DNA from: JBJXGC01 sp046154545
GTDB taxonomy: Bacteria > Chloroflexota > Dehalococcoidia > Tepidiformales > Tepidiformaceae
Length of the DNA: 12,790 nt
Assembly: GCA_046154545.1 (NCBI GenBank)
Contig: JBJXGC010000108.1
Span: 1-12,790 of the forward strand
Direction: 5' to 3'
The position numbers and the translations under genes are program-made. Under the pieces are notes generated by a model. The model worked only from the letters and a program-made list of their open reading frames with translations, was not told the DNA's origin and searched no databases. Numbering within the stretch: the stretch's first letter is position 1; every line of letters starts with the position of its first letter. This document shows, one piece after another, positions 5,947 through 12,254 of this stretch.

Positions 5947-6717
5947 ATGAGCGTCCGCTTCGATCGCCCACCGGGCGGCCTCCCGCGTGGCCAGAGCCAG
6001 CAGGCACGAGAAGGCCGCCTCTTTCTCGAAGGCCCCCAGGGCCGGGGTTTCGAGCTGCGCCATATGTTCCACGTCGGCCGTGAGTATTTCGGGGCCTTGC
6101 GGGCCCTCCACTTTCTCGGGCCTTGCGTGACGGTCTTCGGGTCGGCCCGCTTCGATGAGGGCCACCCGGCCTACGCCCTCGCCCGGGAGGCCGGCGTGCT
6201 GCTGGCCGAATCCGGCTTCACAGTGATGACGGGCGGCGGGCCCGGGATCATGGAGGCCGCCAACCGCGGCGCCCGTGAGGCCGGCGGCCGCTCCGTCGGC
6301 TGCAACATCATGCTCCCCCGGGAACAGGAGCCGAACGCCTACCTCGACCGTGTCGTTGGCTTTCGTTACTTCTTTATCCGGAAGGTGATGCTGGTGAAGT
6401 ACTCGTACGGCTTCATCGCCATGCCGGGCGGCTTCGGGACGCTCGACGAGGTGTTTGAGACGGCGACGCTCATCCAGACGGGGAAGATCGGCGAGTTCCC
6501 GGTCGTCCTTCTCGGCCGCACGTTCTGGGACCCGTTCATCGAATTCCTCCGCACGACCCTCCGCGACGCGGGCACGATCGACACGGCCGACGTCGACCGG
6601 CTCTTCGTGACCGACTCGCCGGCCGAGGCCGTGGAGTTCATTCGGGAGGCGGCGTTCCGCAGGTTCGGGCTGCGCTACCAGCGCAGGCGAAAGCGCCATT
6701 GGTGGCTGTTCGAGTAG
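5947..6717 (+). CDS. LOG family (TIGR00730-like) nucleotide-binding protein
   Basis: A 256-residue Rossmann-fold protein of the LOG / lysine-decarboxylase-like family. Characterised members hydrolyse the N-glycosidic bond of nucleoside 5'-monophosphates (cytokinin-activating phosphoribohydrolase or AMP/purine nucleosidase activity) in the cytosol. The signature P-G-G-F-G-T-L-D-E at 160-168 is intact. So are V-T-V-F-G-S-A-R at 61-68, the phosphate-binding G-G-G-P-G-I-M-E-A-A-N at 96-106, and the R-K-x-M-L-V block at 145-150. An extra ~55-residue N-terminal part and a basic/aromatic C-terminal tail (R-R-R-K-R-H-W-W) make it longer than the minimal ~190-residue LOG enzymes, as in the long LOG-like group. 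Physiological substrate unknown. It stands as a single gene: a terminator-like hairpin follows it. Confidence 0.9.
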   Translation: MSVRFDRPPGGLPRGQSQQAREGRLFLEGPQGRGFELRHMFHVGREYFGALRALHFLGPCVTVFGSARFDEGHPAYALAREAGVLLAESGFTVMTGGGPGIMEAANRGAREAGGRSVGCNIMLPREQEPNAYLDRVVGFRYFFIRKVMLVKYSYGFIAMPGGFGTLDEVFETATLIQTGKIGEFPVVLLGRTFWDPFIEFLRTTLRDAGTIDTADVDRLFVTDSPAEAVEFIREAAFRRFGLRYQRRRKRHWWLFE

Positions 6718-6745
6718 CCACCAACCGGCCCACGCGATCCCGGCG

Positions 6746-6773
6746 CCGGCGGCCCGCTTTTCCGCCGGATTTT
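6746..6773 (+). terminator. probable terminator of the LOG-family gene
   Basis: CCGGCGG (6746-6752) pairs exactly with CCGCCGG (6762-6768) over a 9-base loop ending in TTTT, followed by ATTTT. It lies about 30 bases after the stop at 6717 and before the kinase promoter region. The T-tract is short. Confidence 0.45.
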
Positions 6774-6780
6774 CGCGAAA
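6771..6780. promoter_or_regulatory. palindrome TTTCGCGAAA upstream of the kinase
   Basis: A perfect 10-base self-complementary site about 40 bases upstream of the -10-like box of the kinase gene, in an unusually AT-rich patch for this window. Its position would suit a regulator site, but it is short and no regulator gene is nearby. Confidence 0.25.
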
Positions 6781-6818
6781 TACGTGAACTGGATCATACT
6801 GCTCACCTGAGAACTCTG

Positions 6819-6824
6819 TAGAAT
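6819..6824 (+). promoter_or_regulatory. -10-like box of the kinase gene
   Basis: TAGAAT matches the -10 consensus at 5/6 and lies 10 bases before the ATG at 6835, in a local AT-rich patch (GTAGAATTTACATCACG). No good -35 is seen at the right distance. A start near 6831 would leave only a few bases of leader, and no Shine-Dalgarno motif is present. Confidence 0.4.
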
Positions 6825-6834
6825 TTACATCACG

Positions 6835-9342
6835 ATGGCAGACTCTTTTTTCCCGGCGACCGTTTCTCATTACCAGGTGGGCGCCAAGCTTGGCGGCGGC
6901 GGGATGGGGGTCGTTTACGCTGGAACGGACCGCCGCGACGGCATGCCCGTGGCGATCAAGTTTCTCTACCCCCACCTCATCCAGATCGACTCGACGTTCA
7001 AAGAGCGCTTCGAACGCGAGGCCCACATCGCCTCGCTCCTCCGCTCACCCTACACGGTGAAGCTGGTCGATTACGGCATCGAAGGGGAGACGCCCTTCCT
7101 CGTGATGGAGTTCGCTGAGGGTGAGTCGCTCGCCGAGATCATCCGGCGAGGCCCGCTCGAACCGGCCCGCGCCATGCGCCTCGCCCGTGACGCCGCCCGG
7201 GCGCTCGAAGAGGCGGATGCACGCGGCGTCGTCCATCGCGACATCAAGCCGGAGAACATCATCGTTGGCCCCAACGACGGCGTGAAGGTGGCCGACTTCG
7301 GGATCGCCCGCCAGGGCGAGGGCGGCAACCTGACGGTTGCTGCCTCGTTCGTGGGCACGCCCGGGTATGCGGCCCCCGAGCAGGCGCTGGGCCGCGCCGA
7401 CCAGCGTTCCGACATCTACTCCCTCGGGGCCACGCTCTATGCGATGGTCACGGGCCACCCCCCCTTTACCGGCGCGACGCCCCAGGCCCTGATCGACGCT
7501 CATCGCCACACTCCCCTCAACGAGGGCGAACTCTCGCGGATGCCGCAGCCGGTGGCGAACGTCATCCGGCGCTGTCTCGAAAAGGACCCGCTCGACCGCT
7601 ACAAGTCGCCCTCGGACCTGGCTGGCGCGCTCGACCGGGCGGTGCACACCATCACGACTCAGCCACCGGGTGCGCCCCTGATCTCCGGGTCACCGCCAGC
7701 CGGGCCGCTCAGCGGGTCTCAGCCTTCTCAGCCGCCCGCTGTGCCCATCGACCCGTCGCAGCCGACTCGCACGTTCGGCTCGGTGCCCCCGCCCAGCGCG
7801 CCGGGCGGGGGCGTCCCGCCGCTGGCCCAAGCGTCCGCCGGAGGGGCTGCGCTGGCCGAGACCCAGTTCGCTTCGACCGAAGCGCCGACGACGATCGAGC
7901 GGAGCGGTGAGCAGACGGCCACGGCGGCTCAGCCGGCTACGGCCGAGCCGGCCACCGTCATCGCGGCGCCTCCACCGCCTGCCACGGTTCCCGTCGCGGT
8001 GTCCGCGGCGGCAGGCGCGGCCTCCGCCGCTGGCGCGCCTGCCCCGGCCGCACGCTCCGGTGGCGTGCTCCGCAAAGCGATCCTCATCGGCGGCGGGGGC
8101 GTTGTCGCCATCGCCGCCGTCTTCGGCGCCCTCGCCGCGGCTGGGATTTTCGACGACAACGGTGGTGGCGGTGAAAAGCCCGACCCCACCCAGGTCGCGG
8201 GTTCGCCCACTGCGGCGCCCGGTGGCGCGCCCGCGAAGCTCACGGCCGCCTTGAAGGAGTTCCCCTTCGACCTGGCGAACGGGTCGAAGGTCGGCCGTGA
8301 TGATGCGCCCCTCAAGCTGGTCCAGTACGAGGATTTCCAGTGCCCCTTCTGCCTCCGCTACACGGTTGACCAGGAGCCAACCCTGATCCGTGAGTATGTG
8401 AAGACAGGCAAGCTCCAGATCGAGTTCAAGCACCTGCCCATCCTCGGCGCCGAGTCGGTCCGGGCCGCCCGGGCGGGCGTCTGCACGGCCGTCCAGGGAA
8501 AGTTCTGGGAGTTCCAACACCGGCTCTTCCTCGCCCAGGCCGAAGCGGGGCAACTCGAGAACGAGAAGACCGAGGTCGGCCGCTTCAGCGACGAGAACCT
8601 CCGCGACCATGCCCTCGCGGCCGGCGCAGACGGCCAGGTCTTCGAGGACTGCCTCCTCGCCGAGGGTTCGCTCGCCGCCGTCCAGGCGAACGAGCAGGAG
8701 GCGAAAGGCCTCGGTATCAGCGGCACGCCCGGCTTCACGATCAACGGCAAGCCGATCGGCTCCGGTGCGCCCAGCACGCTCGACGGCTGGCGCAAGCTCC
8801 TCGACCCGCTCCTCGTGACCGCCGTTACCCCCGGCGCGACCGCGACCGCGACCCAGGCGGCGACCACGGCGGCCACGACGGCCGCCACCCAGGCGCCGCC
8901 CGCCACCGCCACCCCTGTCCGCGCCGTCGCGACGCCAGTCCCGCCGACGCCAGTCCCGCCCACGCCGACGCCCTCAGGGCCGCCGGCGCGCTCAATTGTC
9001 GCCGGGCAATGGACCTACTCGTTCAAGGTGACCTCGAACACCTGTTCCTTTGGCCCGAGTGTCGGCCAACAGGTCGATTTCAGCTTCAGCCTGGACGAGG
9101 TGGGGGCGACGAAGGACGGCTACATCAGCGCCGGGGAGACCGTGGCCATCACCCGCCAGGGCTTCGGTTTTCTCGGCAACTATACCTTCACCTTCCCCCG
9201 CTTCATCTTCAGCTGGAATGAGCAGGAGGCGGCGGAGACGCTTACCAACGTCTATTCGAGCGCCGAAGCGGGGACGGCCGGTATTGTCGAGAGCTATGTC
9301 TACCCCAATCCCGAGGACTGCGAGATCAGGGCCGAGGAGTAG
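6835..9342 (+). CDS. transmembrane Ser/Thr protein kinase with an extracytoplasmic DsbA-like thioredoxin domain
   Basis: An 835-residue protein. Residues ~13-272 are a PknB-type Ser/Thr kinase with all key elements: glycine loop 19-27, Lys42 in V-A-I-K, Glu62, H-R-D-I-K-P-E-N at 134-141, D-F-G at 154-156, activation-loop Thr/Ser (167, 171, 175), A-P-E at 180-182, D193 and R255. A Pro/Ala/Ser/Thr linker (~276-410) leads to Arg413-Lys414 and one membrane span at ~415-438, placing the kinase inside and the rest outside. Residues ~476-661 form a DsbA-like (Thioredoxin_4-type) domain: Y-E-D-F-Q-C-P-F-C with C503/C506, a K-F-W-E-F-Q-H-R-L-F block, the cis-Pro loop G-T-P-G-F at 630-634, and an extra C550/C606 pair. 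After a Thr/Ala/Pro linker (~662-717), a ~115-residue beta-rich domain with C737 and C829 is unrecognised. No PASTA repeats. It likely senses or changes envelope thiols and signals inward (inference). It converges with the tail-like gene, 12 bases away, with no terminator seen. Confidence 0.95.
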   Translation: MADSFFPATVSHYQVGAKLGGGGMGVVYAGTDRRDGMPVAIKFLYPHLIQIDSTFKERFEREAHIASLLRSPYTVKLVDYGIEGETPFLVMEFAEGESLAEIIRRGPLEPARAMRLARDAARALEEADARGVVHRDIKPENIIVGPNDGVKVADFGIARQGEGGNLTVAASFVGTPGYAAPEQALGRADQRSDIYSLGATLYAMVTGHPPFTGATPQALIDAHRHTPLNEGELSRMPQPVANVIRRCLEKDPLDRYKSPSDLAGALDRAVHTITTQPPGAPLISGSPPAGPLSGSQPSQPPAVPIDPSQPTRTFGSVPPPSAPGGGVPPLAQASAGGAALAETQFASTEAPTTIERSGEQTATAAQPATAEPATVIAAPPPPATVPVAVSAAAGAASAAGAPAPAARSGGVLRKAILIGGGGVVAIAAVFGALAAAGIFDDNGGGGEKPDPTQVAGSPTAAPGGAPAKLTAALKEFPFDLANGSKVGRDDAPLKLVQYEDFQCPFCLRYTVDQEPTLIREYVKTGKLQIEFKHLPILGAESVRAARAGVCTAVQGKFWEFQHRLFLAQAEAGQLENEKTEVGRFSDENLRDHALAAGADGQVFEDCLLAEGSLAAVQANEQEAKGLGISGTPGFTINGKPIGSGAPSTLDGWRKLLDPLLVTAVTPGATATATQAATTAATTAATQAPPATATPVRAVATPVPPTPVPPTPTPSGPPARSIVAGQWTYSFKVTSNTCSFGPSVGQQVDFSFSLDEVGATKDGYISAGETVAITRQGFGFLGNYTFTFPRFIFSWNEQEAAETLTNVYSSAEAGTAGIVESYVYPNPEDCEIRAEE
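8931..8960 (+). repeat. two tandem 15-bp copies in the kinase outer linker
   Basis: GACGCCAGTCCCGCC occurs twice head to tail and encodes two copies of T-P-V-P-P in the linker between the DsbA-like domain and the last domain. It shows how the linker can grow or shrink by slippage in whole codons. Confidence 0.7.
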
Positions 9343-9354
9343 CGCCCACCCGGC

Positions 9355-10077
9355 TCAGACGCTCTCCAGCACCGCATACTGGCGCCGGAACGAGAGGGCG
9401 GCGTTCGCTACTGAGTGTGTTATCGTTATCGCGAACGTTATCGTGTTCGCCGAGTTCTCAGCCGCGGCGCCGCTCACCGGCACGGAGACCGTCACCCCTG
9501 CCAGGTCGCCCAGCCCGGCCGTCGCCCCGCCCGCGGCGCTCATGCTCACGCTCCCGCCGAGCGACTGCACGCTGGCCGAGCCCTGGGCCGCGATCACGGC
9601 CTCGACCCGGGCCGCCCGGCGGGCCGCGTTCGTTGCCAGCGCGCCGCTGATGTCGTCGTAGAGCGTCGTCGCGCCGTACTTCACCCGCAGGCGCACCGTC
9701 TGGTTCGCGCCCGTGTTGTTCAGGTAGTCGGCGGTCAACAACGCCCGCACTGCCCGGTCTGTCCCGAGCGCGTTCGCCGGGACGGTCGCACTGAAGACGG
9801 TGCTCTCGGCCGCCGTGTTGACGATATCGAGGAGCGCCGCCGCCCGGGCCACCGCCGGGTCGCGCAGGCCGTCCACAGCCACCACCCAGAGCTCGCCCGG
9901 CTCACCGCTCGCCCCCGTATCGACGAGCAGCCGCCGGTTGGCGACGAGGACCTCGGGCCGGATGGCGCTGGAGACGGTCACGCCGTCGAGCGTCTGCGGG
10001 TCGGAGCCATCGACCCGGAGGCTGGCCAGGCCAGTGGCCGGGTTGAAACTGACGAGGGTGCCGCGCAAAAGGGCCAT
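9355..10077 (-). CDS. phage-tail-like protein: OB-fold-like N-terminus and beta-rich knob-like C-terminus
   Basis: A 240-residue protein. Residues ~1-69 (M-A-L-L-R-G-T-L-V-S-F-x-P to V-V-A-V-D-G) have the strand pattern of the small OB-fold that follows tail hubs in phages. Residues ~86-240 are rich in Thr/Val/Ala/Asn and short strands, with N-N-T-G-A-N-Q-T at 120-127 and V-K-Y-G-A-T-T-L-Y-D at 132-141. That resembles trimeric tail-fibre or receptor-knob domains seen in Chloroflexota and phage proteins. This is recognition by pattern, not by a definite family. The ATG at 10077 is one base after the stop of the hub-like gene, with GGAG about 9 bases before it inside that gene, so the two are almost certainly co-transcribed and translationally coupled. 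It is the last gene of the minus-strand group and faces the kinase gene. Confidence 0.65.
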   Translation of the reverse strand: MALLRGTLVSFNPATGLASLRVDGSDPQTLDGVTVSSAIRPEVLVANRRLLVDTGASGEPGELWVVAVDGLRDPAVARAAALLDIVNTAAESTVFSATVPANALGTDRAVRALLTADYLNNTGANQTVRLRVKYGATTLYDDISGALATNAARRAARVEAVIAAQGSASVQSLGGSVSMSAAGGATAGLGDLAGVTVSVPVSGAAAENSANTITFAITITHSVANAALSFRRQYAVLESV

Positions 10078-10078
10078 A

Positions 10079-12100
10079 TCAGACTGCTCCGAGAGTGATG
10101 ACGCTGTCGTAGCGGGCGGCGCCAGGCCCGCGCTGATACTCGAGGCCCAGCCCGAGGACGCGAAAGGTCGCGGCCAGCGGCGCGACGGAGGGGTCGCTGA
10201 CAGTGATCACGTCGAAGAGCTGCTGCCCCGCCTGGAAGGGCGCGGCCAGTTCGCCCAGGGGCCGGCCCCATTGCGCCCGGCGGAGCGCGTTCGTGGCGAA
10301 GGCGCTCGCCTTCAGGTTCGAGCCGGCGTCGAGGTGGCGCAGCCAGAGCCGCCTCGGGCCGTGCTGGTAGACGCTCGCCTGGTCGATCGTGTCGGCGTAG
10401 CGCCCCGTCCCCGTGAGCCGGACCCAGTTGTGGGCGGGCGGCTCGTCCGCGATCGAGAGGGCGAAGACGGGGTGGTTGCCGGCGCCGCCGTAGGTGAAGC
10501 TGCTCGCGCCCCCGGGGCTGAGGCCGACGATCGTGAACTTGTTCCCGTCCGCCTGGCAGCCATCGTTCACGACCGCGAGGAGGCTGCGGAGGGCGGCGGC
10601 CCCCGTCTCGCCGGGGGCGAGGGCGAAGCCGGGGCTGTAGGCCGCCCAATCGGCTGAGGGCGCGGCCGCGCCGCTGCCCTGGTAGGCGGGGAAGCCCGCC
10701 CGGGCCGCGATCCGGCGGAAGATGGCGTCCCGCGTCATCGTCCCCGGCGCCACCTGCCAGGCCTGGGGGGCGCGCCAGGCCTCCGCCCGCTCCCAGGGGC
10801 CGCTCGCCTCGACCTCCGTCGTCCGCCGGCCGTTGGCCAGCCGCTGCCTGACACGGTCGATGGTGAACCACCAGGTGACGCCGGACTCGGGCGCCCCTCC
10901 CGGGCCCGAGGCGTAGCCCGGGGTCAACACGGCCTGGCCGCCCGTCACCAACCCGGGGATTGCGGCGTTCGGGGCCGCCAGCAGCGCCCCGTCGGCGTTG
11001 TCGAGTTCGAACATGGCCCGCGCGCTCGACGGCGTGAACCGGACGGAGGCCCGCAGGAGCCGATCGCCGAGGTCGCTCGTGCCGTTGATCGCCGCCGCCC
11101 AGACGCCCGATGGTGTCGTGGCGAAGACCGTGTTTGGCGCCCCCGCCGCCAGCCAGCCGAGGGCCAGCCCGGAGCCCGAGGCCGCTTCGTGCGGCGCCGG
11201 TTCGCTCCAGGAGGCGAGAAACGAGTCGCCCGCCGGCGGGTGGCTTTCGAAGGCCCGGGTGTAGGGCACATTCCCGGCTTCGATGTGGACGTAGGCGCCG
11301 GTATAGGTGGCGCCCGGGAGGGCGAGCACGGCCGGCCCGGCGAACGTCGAGGTCGAGACGGCGTCGCTTTCGGCCACGCTGACGAGCGCCGACCAGGCGT
11401 TCGCCGGGAGGTTGCCGTCGCCCATCTGGGCGGCGAAGACGCGCCGGTGGGGCGTGGCGCCGGCCGCCGTGCCGCTCAGCAGCAGGGCGAAGTCGCCCCC
11501 ATCGTGGGCGGCGGCGATACCCGAGACGCTGGCCATACTGTTCGTCCAGGCCGTCCCCGAGACATCCCAGGTGCCGGCCGTCCGCCGCAGCCGCTTCACC
11601 GTCGCGCCCACGTTATAGAAGAGGCAGACGTTCCCGGTGCTCAGGCGGTAGGCCGCCGCCACCCAGCCGACCGCGCTCGCCTCCGTGACCAGCAGCGTCT
11701 CCGCGCCCCAGCTCGCGCCGTTATCGGCCGACACGCGGGCATGCAGGGTCAGCCCCTTGCTATAGACCACCAGGGCCTCGCCGGTCCGCGCTGCCATGGC
11801 CACTCCGGACCCGGCCGCGAGCCCGGCCTGGAGCAGCGTCCAGGTTGAGTAGGTGGACGACGGCCCCGGACTGGCGACCCGCGCCACCCGCAGGTTGCCC
11901 GCGTCGTTGCGGGCGCGGAGGAGGGCGCCGTCGCCGGCCACGGCGGCGGCGTGGGGCGAATCCGGCTCGGCGCCGCTATACCAGCGGGCCCAGCGGAGGA
12001 GGTGTGCCCCGGCCCGCCGCGCCTGGGCCACGAACCCGACCGCGGGCACGCGATTGGCGCCTTTCTGATGGGCGATCAATGTTGGTGAAAGGGTCAGCAT
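10079..12100 (-). CDS. phage-tail hub-like protein with an N-terminal Asp-box (sialidase-like propeller) region
   Basis: A 673-residue protein. The first ~300 residues read as repeated beta-blades with W/Y-rich ends and carry one Asp-box, S124-x-D126-x-G128-x-x-W131, the structural turn of sialidase-type beta-propellers. No sialidase catalytic arginine set is evident, so binding rather than cleavage is inferred. The rest (~335-673) resembles tail hub or baseplate proteins: L-R-A-S-V-R-F then F-E-L-D-N-A-D-G at 349-371, T-R-D-A-I-F-R-R-I-A-A-R-A-G at 456-469, and a C-terminal F-R-V-L-G-L-G-L-E-Y with Y-D-S-V-I-T-L-G-A-V. The ATG at 12100 is chosen because the upstream frame turns Arg/Cys/Pro-rich and non-protein-like; the ribosome-binding site is weak. 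It is followed after one base by the OB-fold/knob gene. A propeller fused to the hub could position a receptor-binding part near the tail tip. Confidence 0.7.
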   Translation of the reverse strand: MLTLSPTLIAHQKGANRVPAVGFVAQARRAGAHLLRWARWYSGAEPDSPHAAAVAGDGALLRARNDAGNLRVARVASPGPSSTYSTWTLLQAGLAAGSGVAMAARTGEALVVYSKGLTLHARVSADNGASWGAETLLVTEASAVGWVAAAYRLSTGNVCLFYNVGATVKRLRRTAGTWDVSGTAWTNSMASVSGIAAAHDGGDFALLLSGTAAGATPHRRVFAAQMGDGNLPANAWSALVSVAESDAVSTSTFAGPAVLALPGATYTGAYVHIEAGNVPYTRAFESHPPAGDSFLASWSEPAPHEAASGSGLALGWLAAGAPNTVFATTPSGVWAAAINGTSDLGDRLLRASVRFTPSSARAMFELDNADGALLAAPNAAIPGLVTGGQAVLTPGYASGPGGAPESGVTWWFTIDRVRQRLANGRRTTEVEASGPWERAEAWRAPQAWQVAPGTMTRDAIFRRIAARAGFPAYQGSGAAAPSADWAAYSPGFALAPGETGAAALRSLLAVVNDGCQADGNKFTIVGLSPGGASSFTYGGAGNHPVFALSIADEPPAHNWVRLTGTGRYADTIDQASVYQHGPRRLWLRHLDAGSNLKASAFATNALRRAQWGRPLGELAAPFQAGQQLFDVITVSDPSVAPLAATFRVLGLGLEYQRGPGAARYDSVITLGAV

Positions 12101-12163
12101 GCCAGCGACCGTGCCGCCCCGTCCGGCGAGCGCAAAGGGGCCCGCGACACGCCGCCGCTCCGG

Positions 12164-12177
12164 GGCATGATCATGCC
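12164..12177. promoter_or_regulatory. 14-bp perfect palindrome upstream of the tail-like operon
   Basis: GGCATGATCATGCC is fully self-complementary and sits 64 bases before the ATG of the hub-like gene at 12100, in the 154-base gap behind the PA14-like gene. A partial second copy (GCCGGCATGA) starts about ten bases further on. This is compatible with a repressor-type operator, but no promoter boxes are clear around it. Confidence 0.3.
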
Positions 12178-12222
12178 GCGCCACGGGCCGGCATGAGACA
12201 CACGGACCGTCGCACGACACAA

Positions 12223-12239
12223 GCGCCCGCGGAGGGCGC
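12223..12239 (-). terminator. possible weak terminator after the PA14-like gene
   Basis: GCGCCC and GGGCGC arms of 6 bases around a 5-base loop lie 15 bases past the stop of the minus-strand gene at 12255, followed in that direction by TTGTGT. The short stem and broken T-tract make it doubtful. Confidence 0.3.
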
Positions 12240-12254
12240 GGCTCCGGCCCGGCC

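Noticed and set aside
4714..7026. A 770-codon open frame on the minus strand beneath the flavoprotein, acetyltransferase, LOG and kinase genes
   Set aside because: It is antisense to four recognisable protein families, its product is a low-complexity Arg/Glu/His/Ala-rich chain with no fold-like pattern, and long antisense frames are expected in GC-rich DNA with strong third-position bias.
6835..9342. Kinase and DsbA-like parts as two genes joined by error
   Set aside because: The frame is continuous through an orderly kinase, linker, positively flanked membrane span and outer domain, which makes topological sense. No internal start with a ribosome-binding site was noticed before the DsbA-like part.
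12101..12254. Considered as a tRNA or attachment site beside the tail-like genes
   Set aside because: The hairpins do not form a cloverleaf, no T-arm-like TTCGA motif in the right place is seen, and no matching direct repeat is found elsewhere in the window.
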